Assembly (NCBI RefSeq): GCF_028010285.1
Contig: NZ_CP116304.1
Span: 385,501-449,500 of the forward strand
Source: Pseudomonas sp. Q1-7
Lineage (GTDB): Bacteria; Pseudomonadota; Gammaproteobacteria; Pseudomonadales; Pseudomonadaceae
Direction: 5' to 3'
DNA: 64,000 nucleotides
In this document: piece after piece, positions 52,115 to 61,929 of the stretch
Numbering within the stretch: the stretch's first letter is position 1
How the letters are laid out: every line of letters starts with the position of its first letter
The notes under the pieces: model-generated
The model's database searches: none
Told to the model about the DNA's origin: nothing
The model's input: the letters and a program-made list of their open reading frames with translations, nothing else
Program-made: the position numbers and the translations under genes

Positions 52115-52720
52115 ATGAAACTCTACTACTCACCCGGAGCCTGTTCCCTTGCCGTGCATATTGTCCTGCGCGAGATCGGTAGCCCCTTCGAGTTGGTGAA
52201 AGTCGATCTAGCCGCCCACAAGACCGCGGACGGTGGCGACTACTACCGCAGCAACCCCAAGGGGTATGTGCCGCTGCTGGAGCTGGACAACGGCCAGACG
52301 CTCAGCGAAGGGCCGGTGATCTGCCAGTACCTGTGCGACCAGGCCGGCCGCACCGACCTGATGCCGGTCGCCGGCACGCTGCCGCGATACCGCGTCATGG
52401 AATGGCAGGCGTTCATCGGCAGCGAGCTGCACAAGAGCTTAGGCGCGCTGTTCAACCCCGCGCTGGACGACGAGGCCAAGGCGATCCATGCCGGCATGGC
52501 GCACCGCCGCCTGCAATGGACATCGGAGCAGTTGCGCGGGCGTGACTACCTCACCGGCACTGATTTCACCGCAGCGGATGCCTACCTGTTCACGGTTGCC
52601 AACTGGGCGGGCTTCCTGAAGATGGATATCGCCGATTGCCCGGAAGTCCAGGCCTTCCTGGGACGCGTCGCCACCCGCCCGGCCGTGCAGGAGGCGCTGA
52701 AGGCTGAGGGATTGGCCTGA
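52115..52720 (+). CDS. Glutathione S-transferase
   Basis: 201 residues from MKLYYSPGACSLAVHIVL; GAGGAG lies 8 nt upstream, and the frame to 52004 is not homologous. Beta-class GST plan: thioredoxin-like N-domain with Ser/Cys near residues 9-10 and the cis-Pro in NPKGYVPLLELD, followed by an all-helical C-domain (TGTDFTAADAYLFTVANWAGF). It conjugates or reduces substrates with glutathione; its substrate is unknown. A role in formaldehyde or aldehyde stress next to gbcAB is possible but unproven. Confidence 0.9.
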   Translation: MKLYYSPGACSLAVHIVLREIGSPFELVKVDLAAHKTADGGDYYRSNPKGYVPLLELDNGQTLSEGPVICQYLCDQAGRTDLMPVAGTLPRYRVMEWQAFIGSELHKSLGALFNPALDDEAKAIHAGMAHRRLQWTSEQLRGRDYLTGTDFTAADAYLFTVANWAGFLKMDIADCPEVQAFLGRVATRPAVQEALKAEGLA

Positions 52721-52750
52721 GTCCGAGTCGGCGTTTGCGGATGCTGGCTT

Positions 52751-52800
52751 TTGTGGGGGCGATTTCAATCGCTGTGCAGGCCGGAGGCCTGCCGTGCGGT
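52751..52800. repeat. Single REP of the GATTTCAATCGC subtype
   Basis: TTGTGGGGGCGATTTCAATC starts at 52751, followed by GCTGTGCAGGCCGGAGGCCTG. No inverted partner lies within 100 bp. Confidence 0.8.
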
Positions 52801-52879
52801 AAAGCCGGCGGCAGCTGCGCTGCCCCAAACGAAAGAAATGGCCCCCGCAGGTAACGTCCAAGGAGGCCCTGCGGCGCCT

Positions 52880-54925
52880 TCAGTCCTCCTCCTGCTCCGC
52901 CTTGTAGGCTCCGGCCAGTCGCTGCTGCACGTCCTGCGGCGCGGCGGCGTAATGGCTGAGGACCATGCTGAAGGCGCCATGGCCCTGGGTGATGGCCTTG
53001 AGGCGACCGGCGTAGCCACCCAGCTCGGCCAGCGGCACCTGGCCATGGATCAGCGCCAGGCCCTGGGACAGGGATTCGGTGCCGGTCACCTGGCCGCGAC
53101 GGCCGATCAGGTCGGTGGTGATATCGCCCAGGTTGGTCTCCGGCGACGTGACCTCCACCGTCACCACCGGTTCCAGGACGACCTCGCCGGCGGCACGCAG
53201 GGCATCGAGCATGGCTTTGCGTCCGGCGGCCTGGAAGGCGATGTCCTTGGAGTCCACCGGGTGATGCTTGCCGTCGTGGACAGTCACCTTCACGTCCGCC
53301 ACCGGCAGGCCGGCCAGGGGGCCGCAGGCCAGCACCGAGCGCACGCCTTTTTCCACCGAGGGAATGAACTGTGAGGGAATCACCCCGCCCTTCACCTCAT
53401 CGAAGAACTCGAAGCCGCTGCCGCGTGGCAGGGGCTCGATGCGCAGGAACACCTCGCCGAACTGGCCGGCGCCGCCGGTCTGCTTCTTGTGCCGGCTGTG
53501 GCCGTCGGCCGCGCGGGTGAGGGTTTCGCGGTAGGGCACCTTGGGCGGGCGGGTCTCCACCTCCAGCTTGTAGGTGCCGCTGATGCGGTCCAGCAGGTAG
53601 CGCAGGTGCAATTCACCCATGCCGCGCAAGACGGTTTCCTGGGTGGAGGCCTGGTAATCCAGCTTCACGCAGGGGTCTTCGGCCTGCAGTCGGCTCAACA
53701 CCTCGGCGATGCGCTGTTCATCGCCCCGGCGCCTGGCCTCGATGGCCAGGCCTTGCATGGGCGCGGGGAAGTCCAGTGGCTTGAGGTGAATCTGGTCCTC
53801 GTCGTGGGAGTCGTGCAGGACCGAGTCGAACTCCACCTCGTCCACCTTGGTCAGGGCGCCGAAGTCGCCGGGAATCAACCGGGTCACTTCTTCGTGGCGC
53901 TTGCCCTGCAGGCGCAGCAGGTGGCCGAGCTTGAAGGGTTTGCGACCGTCACCGACGAACAGCTGCATGTCCCGCACCAGGGTGCCCTGGTGCACTCGGA
54001 ACACGCCGAGCTTGCCCACGAAAGGGTCGATCACCACCTTGAACACATGGGCCAGCACATGCTGCTCCGGGTCCGGACGGGAACGGAACGCCTTGGCGTC
54101 GGCCCCCTCGCCCTTGAGGAACAGCGGCGGGTTGCCTTCGGTGGGGTTGGGCGCCAGCCGCGCGAGGATATCCAGCAGCTCGGCCACCCCGGCGCCGGTG
54201 CGCGCGGACGTGAAACACAGCGGGATCAGGTGCCCGTCGCGCAGCGCCTGCTCGAAGGGTTCGTGCAGCGCTTCGGGGGCGATCTCGCCCTCTTCCAGGT
54301 AGCGCGCCATCAGCTCCTCGTCCACTTCCACGACCTGGTCCACCAGCGCCTGGTGGGCTTCGGCCACTGAGGAGAAGTCGGCCTCGCCATCCGGCGCGAA
54401 GAAACAGTCCACGACCCGGCTGGCGTTGTCCGCCGGCAGGTTCAGCGGCAGCACCTCCTTGCCGAAGGCTTCCCGCAGGTTGGCGAGCAGGGTGGGCAGG
54501 TCGATGCGCTCGGCGTCGATCTTGTTCACCACCAGCATCCGGCACAGACCGCGCTCGGCGGCCATGGCCATCATGCGGCGTGTGGTCAGCTCGATGCCGT
54601 TCTGCGCATTGACCACTACCAGCGCGGTTTCCACCGCCGCCAGGGCGGCGATGGACTGGCCGATGAAGTCGGGAAAGCCGGGTGTGTCGATCAGGTTCAG
54701 TTCGGCGCCGCCGTGGCTGCAATGGGCGAGGGCGGATGCCAGCGAGTGGCGGTACTCGCGCTCCAGCGGATCGAAGTCGCACACCGTGTCGCCGCGCTCC
54801 AGGCTGCCGGCGTTGGGAATCGCGCCGCTGCGCTGCAACAGGGCTTCGGTCAGGCTGGTCTTGCCGCTGTCACCGTGGCCGACCAGGGCGACCGTGCGAA
54901 TGGATTCCACCGAGTAGTTCGCCAT
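52880..54925 (-). CDS. Elongation factor G-like GTPase
   Basis: 681 residues from MANYSVESIRTVALVGHGDS; GGAGG lies 5 nt upstream. GTPase motifs: GHGDSGKTSLTE (G1, where EF-G has AHIDAGKTT), DTPGFPDF (G3), NKIDAERIDL (G4). EF-G domains II-V follow (GGAGQFGEVFLRIEPL, FIPSVEKGVRSVLACGPLAG, HPVDSKDIAFQAAGRKA, GDITTDLIGRRGQVTGTE). The altered G1 and several insertions separate it from FusA. It belongs to the EF-G paralogue/TetM-like group whose cellular role is unclear. A 864-bp non-coding region lies upstream. Confidence 0.88.
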   Translation of the reverse strand: MANYSVESIRTVALVGHGDSGKTSLTEALLQRSGAIPNAGSLERGDTVCDFDPLEREYRHSLASALAHCSHGGAELNLIDTPGFPDFIGQSIAALAAVETALVVVNAQNGIELTTRRMMAMAAERGLCRMLVVNKIDAERIDLPTLLANLREAFGKEVLPLNLPADNASRVVDCFFAPDGEADFSSVAEAHQALVDQVVEVDEELMARYLEEGEIAPEALHEPFEQALRDGHLIPLCFTSARTGAGVAELLDILARLAPNPTEGNPPLFLKGEGADAKAFRSRPDPEQHVLAHVFKVVIDPFVGKLGVFRVHQGTLVRDMQLFVGDGRKPFKLGHLLRLQGKRHEEVTRLIPGDFGALTKVDEVEFDSVLHDSHDEDQIHLKPLDFPAPMQGLAIEARRRGDEQRIAEVLSRLQAEDPCVKLDYQASTQETVLRGMGELHLRYLLDRISGTYKLEVETRPPKVPYRETLTRAADGHSRHKKQTGGAGQFGEVFLRIEPLPRGSGFEFFDEVKGGVIPSQFIPSVEKGVRSVLACGPLAGLPVADVKVTVHDGKHHPVDSKDIAFQAAGRKAMLDALRAAGEVVLEPVVTVEVTSPETNLGDITTDLIGRRGQVTGTESLSQGLALIHGQVPLAELGGYAGRLKAITQGHGAFSMVLSHYAAAPQDVQQRLAGAYKAEQEED

Positions 54926-55668
54926 GAGCACCTCCGCGCGCTGGGGTGTTTCCAGTATAGGCAGGCACCCCGGGCCTGCCCTGGAACTCGGGATTTCGAT
55001 GTAACCAGTTGATATCGCTCGAAAAATGTACGATTTCCGGGAGCCCGCGCCAATCCTGGCGCGGGAGCGGGTCTATACAGCTTGTCCACAGAAGACTCCA
55101 CCGGGTTTGTGGGTAAGGATTGGGTTTTCCACCGCGAGTCGGCGATCCCAGGCAGCGAAACGGGCTTGGAGGCCGGCGGATCGGTAAATGACCGTTGCGC
55201 TGTACAGCCCGTATTTATTGGGTCCAACAGAGTTGCCAACGGCTTTTCCACAGGGATTTGCACGGATTTTGTGAGCAGATTTCTGGCGGGAGGACCACTT
55301 TCCCCACGAAACAAGCTGAAAGCCAGGAATAACGGGGGGATGGCTATACAAAGCCGTCAACAGATTGCCCACAGTGTTATGCACAGGGTTTGGGGGTAAT
55401 CCGTTGGCTTTCAGGTTTTGCTCAATAAATGATCAGCGCCCTGTATCGCAGGAGAGACAAGGCCTGCGGGAGGTTTTCCACAGCTTGTGTACCTTTCCCT
55501 GCACAGAAACTGTGTGAAGAAATGGCAAGTCGTTGAAAACGATCAGAAAATATCCAGATGGCTGGAGGCCGCGAACGGCGCGCGCCCTGGCCGTGGCTCT
55601 ACAGTTTGTCCACAGCTTGATCCACGGAAACAGGGGGTAAGGCGGGGGATTGGGGGAAATGCTTCACC
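54926..55668. other. Long non-coding region with a DnaA-box cluster (55082-55614)
   Basis: No gene is supported. Matches to TTWTNCACA: TTTTCCACA at 55244-55252, TTATGCACA at 55377-55385, TTTTCCACA at 55474-55482. Single-mismatch sites: TTGTCCACA (55082, 55606), TTTTCCACC (55125), TTGCCCACA (55365), and TGTGGGTAA (55108, opposite orientation). All but one point the same way. AT-rich pieces (TTTTGCTCAATAAATGATC near 55416) lie between. The arrangement recalls DnaA-titrating or reactivating loci, and the window maps to the origin-proximal part of the chromosome in P. aeruginosa; this is inference. Confidence 0.5.
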
Positions 55669-55767
55669 TGTGGGGGCGATTTTAATCGCTATGCAGGCAG
55701 CGGGCCTGCCCGCTGGGATGCCCGAGGGGCAGCAACGCTGCCCTTAGCGAATGAATTCGCCCCCACA
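55669..55767. repeat. Paired inverted REPs (BIME) before the threonine aldolase gene
   Basis: Left REP CTGTGGGGGCGATTTTAATC from 55669; right REP GCGAATGAATTCGCCCCCAC from 55747. The spacer contains CAGGCAGCGGGCCTGCCCGCTG and GGGGCAGCAACGCTGCCC hairpins. Confidence 0.87.
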
Positions 55768-55789
55768 AGGGGTGAGGCTTGGTGCGGGA

Positions 55790-56830
55790 TCAGGCCCCCA
55801 TGGCCGCGCGGATATCCGCGGCCAACTCACGCACGCGGTCCATCTCGGTGTCCCAGGAGCACATGAAGCGTGCGCCGCCGGCGCCGATGAAGGTGTAGAA
55901 GCGCCAGCCCTTGTTGCGCAGGTACTCCAGTGCCGGTTCGGACATCTGCAGGAACACGCCGTTGGCTTCCACCGGGAACATCAGACTGACGCCCGGCACG
56001 TCGCTCACCAGTTCGGCCAGCAACTGGGCGCAGGCGTTGGCGTGCTTGCCGTAGTGCAGCCAGGCGCCGTCCTGCAGCAGGCCGACCCAGGGGGCGGCGA
56101 GGAAGCGCATCTTCGAGGCCAGTTGGCCGGCCTGTTTGCAGCGGTAGTCGAAGTCCTCGGCCAGTTCGCGGTTGAAGAAGAGAATGGCCTCACCCACCGC
56201 CATGCCGTTCTTGGTGCCGCCGAAGCAGAGTACGTCCACCCCGGCCTTCCAGGTCAGGTCGGCCGGCGAGCAGCCGAGGAAGGCGCAGGCGTTGGCGAAG
56301 CGCGCGCCGTCCATGTGCAGGTTCAGGCCCAGCGCCTTGCACACCTGGCTGATGGCGCGGATTTCCTCGGGACGGTAGACGCTGCCGACTTCGGTGGCCT
56401 GGGTCAGGGTGACCACGCGCGGCTTCGGATAGTGGATGTCCTGGCGCTTGAGGGCGATCTCGCGGATCGCCTCGGGCGTCAGCTTGCCGTCAACGGTTTT
56501 CGCCAGCAGCAGCTTGGAACCGTTGGAGAAGAATTCCGGCGCGCCGCATTCGTCGGTCTCGACGTGGGCGGTCTCGGAGCAGATCACGCTGTGGTAGCTC
56601 TGGCACAGGGATGCCAGGGCCAGGGAGTTGGCGGCGGTGCCGTTGAAGGCGAAGAAGACTTCGCAATCGGTCTCGAACAACTGGCGGAAGTGGTCGGCGG
56701 CGCGAGCGGTCCACTGGTCCTCGCCGTAGGCGCGCTCGTGGCCGCGATTGGCCTCGGCCATCGCGGCCCAGGCTTCCGGGCAGATACCGGAATAGTTGTC
56801 GCTGGCGAATTGCTGGGTCTGGTCGGTCAT
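55790..56830 (-). CDS. ltaE: Low-specificity L-threonine aldolase
   Basis: 346 residues from MTDQTQQFASDNYSGICPEA; AAGGA lies 7 nt upstream. PLP enzyme of fold type I: FNGTAANSLALASLC, HMDGARFANACAFLG and the PLP-lysine motif CFGGTKNGMAVGEA. It splits L-threonine or allo-threonine to glycine and acetaldehyde. It lies close to glyA, so it contributes to the glycine/serine pool. Confidence 0.95.
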   Translation of the reverse strand: MTDQTQQFASDNYSGICPEAWAAMAEANRGHERAYGEDQWTARAADHFRQLFETDCEVFFAFNGTAANSLALASLCQSYHSVICSETAHVETDECGAPEFFSNGSKLLLAKTVDGKLTPEAIREIALKRQDIHYPKPRVVTLTQATEVGSVYRPEEIRAISQVCKALGLNLHMDGARFANACAFLGCSPADLTWKAGVDVLCFGGTKNGMAVGEAILFFNRELAEDFDYRCKQAGQLASKMRFLAAPWVGLLQDGAWLHYGKHANACAQLLAELVSDVPGVSLMFPVEANGVFLQMSEPALEYLRNKGWRFYTFIGAGGARFMCSWDTEMDRVRELAADIRAAMGA

Positions 56831-57023
56831 GTCCTGGTCCTTCTGTCCGTTCGCCTGCAGGCACAGGCGCATGGGGCCTAACTTTACGCCAGGTTGCCGT
56901 CTCGGGGTTCGCTCGTGGCGACATCCTTTTCTGTCTGCGGCGCCTGGTCAGCGCGAGGGAACTCAGGCTGCAGATGCCACCTCAGAATTCAAGAGCGCGC
57001 CCACCCCGCCAGGAGGTCCCATG

Positions 57024-57326
57024 ATGCGTTATCCGACCCTGATCGCTTTTTTTGCTCCCGTGCTGATCGGCCTACCGGTGCTTGCCGCCGAATGGCCCAG
57101 CGGTGAGCGCGAGAATTTCATTCAGGAGTGCAAGACCAGCGCCCAGGCCAATGTGCCCGCAGCCAAGCTGCAGCGTTACTGCAGCTGCGCCGCCGACGGC
57201 GTCAGCCGCGAGTTCAGCAGTGCCGAGCTGCAGGAACTGAAGGGCCAGAAAACACCGCTGCCGGAGCAGACCCATCAACGCCTGGTCAAGGTCTCCCATT
57301 CCTGCCTGAGCCAGCTGAACGACTGA
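57024..57326 (+). CDS. Small secreted cysteine-containing protein of unknown function
   Basis: About 100 residues, MRYPTLIAFFAPVLIGLPVLAA signal peptide, mature chain of about 78 residues with four cysteines (ECKTS, RYCSCAADG, HSCLSQ) likely paired in the periplasm. AGGAGG lies 7 nt before this ATG; the ATG at 57021 is only 4 nt away. Similar small proteins with a C...CxC...C pattern are annotated as hypothetical in pseudomonads. No function is recognised. Confidence 0.8.
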   Translation: MRYPTLIAFFAPVLIGLPVLAAEWPSGERENFIQECKTSAQANVPAAKLQRYCSCAADGVSREFSSAELQELKGQKTPLPEQTHQRLVKVSHSCLSQLND

Positions 57327-57426
57327 GCGGAATTTGACCAGCCTGCCGCAGCCCGCGCATTCCCTGGGCTGCGGGGCCGATCCCACAGGTTGTCCACGGG
57401 CCGGTCCAGGGTTTCCGTGGGTAATC

Positions 57427-57846
57427 CTAGGCGGGCTCCAGCCAGGCCAGGGCCCGCTCGCGAATGTCCGTGGGGAAGGCGCGTGCCTTGCGCGCCCGGG
57501 TGTCCAGGTGGACGCCCACCAGGGTGGTGACGGCGGCGATCTCGCCGGTTTCGTCGTTGCGCATCTCGTGGCGGAAGCGAATGGACTTGTCCTTCATCTC
57601 CAGCACCTGGGAGTGGATGGACACCACGTCGCCGGCGTGCAGCTCGCGGCGGTATTCGATCTGCTGCTCCACCGCCGCCATGCCGGCGTTCTCCTCGCGC
57701 AGGCGCGAAGGCGCCAGGCCCAGCAGGGTGAACAGTTGCCAGGTGGCTTCGTCGAACTTGCCGACGTACCACATCACGTTCATGTGGCCCATGTGGTCGC
57801 AATGCCAGGGGTAGACGGCGCCGCGGTAGGTCAGGGTGTCGCTCAT
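57427..57846 (-). CDS. Acyl-CoA thioesterase (hotdog fold)
   Basis: 139 residues from MSDTLTYRGAVYPWHCDHMG; the start overlaps the stop of the hydrolase gene upstream (ATGA), suggesting translational coupling. 4-HBT-type thioesterase with the active-site Asp region HCDHMGHMNVMWYVGKFDEA. An alternative ATG at 57855 has poor ribosome-binding spacing. Substrate unknown; it is similar in size to cdhB but belongs to a different subgroup. Confidence 0.88.
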   Translation of the reverse strand: MSDTLTYRGAVYPWHCDHMGHMNVMWYVGKFDEATWQLFTLLGLAPSRLREENAGMAAVEQQIEYRRELHAGDVVSIHSQVLEMKDKSIRFRHEMRNDETGEIAAVTTLVGVHLDTRARKARAFPTDIRERALAWLEPA

Positions 57847-58751
57847 GTCAGGCATGCCTCATGTTGCGGGGAGTGATTGAAGTCCGTGAGGACCCGGGGA
57901 AACTGGTTGATGACGATGGACAGATGGCCTTCCTGTGGAAAAAGTCGCAGGGTCGCGCGGGGGAGTCGCGCCTGCAGGTGGCGGCCCATGGCCGCCGGCA
58001 CGTGACGGTCCATGCCGCTCTGGTAGAGGTGCACCGGCACCTGGATCGCCTCCAGGGCGAAGGGACGCGGCGCCGCGATCAGACCGGCTTCCGTGCAGGC
58101 GCCACGGATGCCCTGGCGATAGGCCTCGGCCAGGAAGGCCGCGAAGTCGTCGGCCGCCGCCGGACTGGCGTCAAGCACGCGCCGGTCGGGCTCGGCCAGG
58201 AGCTTCGCCAGGGCCTTCAGCGCCCGCGCCGGGTTGCTGCGGAACATCAGCCGGTCGAGGGCCAGCAGCGGGCTGGCGAGCGACGGATGCAGGCGCGCCA
58301 GGCCGAACATCAGCCGCAGCGCCGGCAACTGCGTCGCGCGCAGTTCGGGGAGGTCCATCGGCCCCATGCCGGCCAGCAGCCCGACATAGTTCAGCCGGGT
58401 GCCCAACTGGTGGGCTCAGGCCAGGGCGTAGGGCCCGCCGCAGGACACCCCCAGCACGCCGAAGCGGCCATGGCCGAGGGTATCGGCCATGAAGGCCATG
58501 TCGTCGGCCCAGTCGAGGATGCTGCGGCCGGGATGGTCGTCGGACCAGCCGAAACCCGGCCGTTCCGGCGCCACCAGGCAGACGCCGGCGGCCAGCGCCT
58601 GTTCGTGGTGCAGCGCGGCCTGCAGGCGACTGCCGGGAAAACCGTGGAAGTAGTAGAGCGGGCGGCCTTCGTCGGCGCCGTAGAGCTGGTAGGCCAGGAT
58701 GCGGCCGTCGGGCAGCCGCAATCGCCGAGGCCGGGGATCGGGTCGAGTCAT
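57843..58751 (-). pseudogene. Alpha/beta hydrolase interrupted by one in-frame TGA
   Basis: Reading from 58751 gives MTRPDPRPRRLRLPDGRILA... up to GVSCGGPYALA, then TGA at 58418-58416, then the same frame continues AHQLGTRLNYVG... to 57843. The nucleophile motif G-V-S-C-G precedes the stop; the expected acid (SGMDRHVP) and His (QEGHLSI) follow it. Family members usually read PYALACA here, so a Cys codon (TGC/TGT) has become TGA. The whole frame would be 302 codons, a normal length. Options: a recent nonsense mutation, a sequencing error, or readthrough. The downstream thioesterase is coupled to its end. Confidence 0.8.
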
Positions 58752-59188
58752 GAAGGTTCTCGGAAATGGTCGGCGCGTGACTGGAATCTTGCGCCCGGTT
58801 CTCTGCTGGTCAAGATTTGAACGCCCTCATTTATACCAGCGTCCCTGCGGCGCGGCGGCACGGGTTACAAAATTTAATCGCGCGTTTAATTTTTTGGGCG
58901 TTTTTTGAACAGCCCTTGCCTGGCGAGCGCTGCGGGCCTGCACCGCCGCATGGTTCGCAGCGGTCATCGGTGCCTTCTCCACGGCATCGACTGTCGCTTT
59001 TGGGCATTGGCGGTGAAGCGAGCGTCGAAACGCCGTGCTGTCTTTTTCCGGGGGGCGGCGTGGCAATGGGTCGCTGCCGGTGATCGGCTCACGCCCATTG
59101 CAGCCCCGGACCGTCGGCGTCCCCGCCCCCTATCCCGGAGGCGCTAGAGAGACCTCTGGCCGTTGGATGGTTTTACGTCGTTGCCTGG
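58752..59188. other. Intergenic region between the hydrolase and glyA, distal part
   Basis: 437 bp with no supported gene. An AT-rich tract (about 58864-58912, AAAATTTAATCGCGCGTTTAATTTTTTGGGCG) could hold divergent promoter elements. Short frames here lack start signals. No glycine-riboswitch core was recognised despite the neighbouring glyA. Confidence 0.5.
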
Positions 59189-59263
59189 GTAGGTTTGGGC
59201 ATTTACACGTCGCAAACAGGCAAACGGGGCGTCGGACTAACTCGCACAATCGGCCGCAACAGG
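59189..59263 (+). promoter_or_regulatory. GbdR-type element upstream of glyA-soxBDA
   Basis: From 59209, GTCGCAAACAGG, AAACGGGGCGT, CACAATC and GCCGCAACAGG appear in the same order and spacing as upstream of gbcB (50639-50693). The distal half site 20 bp upstream is the weaker GTAGG (59189). The block ends about 80 bp before the glyA start. Confidence 0.65.
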
Positions 59264-59345
59264 CTGGCACCGACCGTATTTCAGCGGATGGCGCGAAGCC
59301 CCCAAAACAACAGAGACGACAGCGGGTTGTCGCAGGAGATCATCG

Positions 59346-60599
<1,254 letters not shown>

Positions 60600-60605
60600 G
60601 TCAAT

Positions 60606-60647
60606 TCACCCTCTCCCCCGGCCCCTCTCCCACATGTGGGAGAGGGG
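60606..60647. repeat. Perfect 26-bp palindrome in the glyA-soxB junction
   Basis: The stretch 60622-60647 reads CCCCTCTCCCACA then its exact reverse complement. It is preceded by CCCTCTCCCCCGG (from 60609) and belongs to the window's CCCTCTCCC repeat family. It lies 20 bp before the soxB start, between genes of one operon, so it can form an mRNA hairpin. Confidence 0.9.
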
Positions 60648-60667
60648 AGTAGAACCAGGAGCATTCC

Positions 60668-61918
60668 ATGCAACGTTATTCCGGCTTCGGTCTGTTCAAG
60701 CACTCCCTGAGCCACCACGAGAACTGGCAACGCATGTGGCGCAACCCGACGCCGAAGCCGGTTTACGACGTGATCATCGTCGGCGGTGGCGGCCACGGCC
60801 TGGCCACTGCCTACTACCTGGCCAAGGAGTTCGGCGTGAAGAACGTCGCCGTGGTGGAGAAGGGCTGGCTGGGCGGCGGCAACACCGCGCGCAACACCAC
60901 CATCGTCCGCTCCAACTACCTGTGGGATGAGGCGGCGCAGCTGTACGAGCACGCCATGAAGCTCTGGGAAGGCCTGTCCCAGGACCTGAACTACAACGTG
61001 ATGTTCTCCCAGCGCGGCGTCTACAACCTCTGCCACACCCTGCAGGACATGCGTGACTCGGCGCGCCGGGTCAACGCCAACCGCCTGAACGGCGTGGACG
61101 GCGAACTGCTGGACGCCCGGCAAGTGGCCGAGGAGATTCCCTACCTCGACTGCAGCAAGAACACCCGCTACCCGATCATGGGCTCCACCGTGCAGCGTCG
61201 CGGCGGCGTGGCCCGTCACGACGCCGTGGCCTGGGGCTACGCCCGTGCCGCCGACGCCCTGGGCGTCGACCTGCTGCAGAACACCGAAGTGCTCGGCTTC
61301 CGCAAGCAGGATGGCGCGGTGATCGGTGTCGAGACCAATCGTGGTTTCATCGGCGCCAAGCGCGTCGGCGTGGTCACCGCCGGCAACTCCGGGCACATGG
61401 CCAAGCAGGCCGGCTTCCGCCTGCCGCTGGAGTCCCACCCGCTGCAGGCGCTGGTCTCCGAGCCGATCAAGCCGATCATCCACAGCGTGATCATGTCCAA
61501 CGCCGTGCATGGCTACATCAGCCAGTCCGACAAGGGCGACCTGGTCATCGGCGCCGGTATCGACGGCTACAACGGCTACGGCCAGCGCGGCTCCTACGGG
61601 ACCATCGAGCACACCCTGCAGGCCATCGTGGAGATGTTCCCGATCCTCTCCCGCGTGCGCATGAACCGGCAGTGGGGCGGCATCGTGGATACCACCCCGG
61701 ACGCCTGCCCGATCATTTCCAAGACCCCGGTGAAGAACCTGTTCTTCAACTGCGGCTGGGGCACCGGCGGCTTCAAGGCCACCCCCGGTTCGGGCCATGT
61801 CTTCGCGGCCAGCCTGGCGCGTGGCGAGATGCACCCGCTGGCCAAGCCCTTCTCCATCGACCGTTTCCACACTGGCGCACTGATCGACGAGCACGGCGCC
61901 GCTGCCGTGGCTCACTAA
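60668..61918 (+). CDS. soxB: Sarcosine oxidase, beta subunit
   Basis: 416 residues; AGGAG lies 6 nt upstream. DAO-fold flavoprotein: [21 protein letters not shown] (about 38-58) binds [14 protein letters not shown] follows, and the C-terminal [20 protein letters not shown] is typical. In heterotetrameric sarcosine oxidase this subunit holds the FAD and the covalently attached FMN site and demethylates sarcosine to glycine. Second gene after glyA. Confidence 0.96.
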   Translation: MQRYSGFGLFKHSLSHHENWQRMWRNPTPKPVYDVIIVGGGGHGLATAYYLAKEFGVKNVAVVEKGWLGGGNTARNTTIVRSNYLWDEAAQLYEHAMKLWEGLSQDLNYNVMFSQRGVYNLCHTLQDMRDSARRVNANRLNGVDGELLDARQVAEEIPYLDCSKNTRYPIMGSTVQRRGGVARHDAVAWGYARAADALGVDLLQNTEVLGFRKQDGAVIGVETNRGFIGAKRVGVVTAGNSGHMAKQAGFRLPLESHPLQALVSEPIKPIIHSVIMSNAVHGYISQSDKGDLVIGAGIDGYNGYGQRGSYGTIEHTLQAIVEMFPILSRVRMNRQWGGIVDTTPDACPIISKTPVKNLFFNCGWGTGGFKATPGSGHVFAASLARGEMHPLAKPFSIDRFHTGALIDEHGAAAVAH

Positions 61919-61929
61919 GGAGACCCGCC

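Noticed and set aside
58401-58418. Selenocysteine insertion at the hydrolase UGA
   Set aside because: The stem after the UGA is only 5 bp and lacks the bulged U and loop of a bacterial SECIS element; alpha/beta hydrolases are not known selenoproteins, so I annotate a nonsense-interrupted gene and keep readthrough only as an option.
58752-59345. Glycine riboswitch upstream of glyA
   Set aside because: No tandem-aptamer core or expression platform was recognised; the promoter-proximal block shared with gbcB explains the region better.
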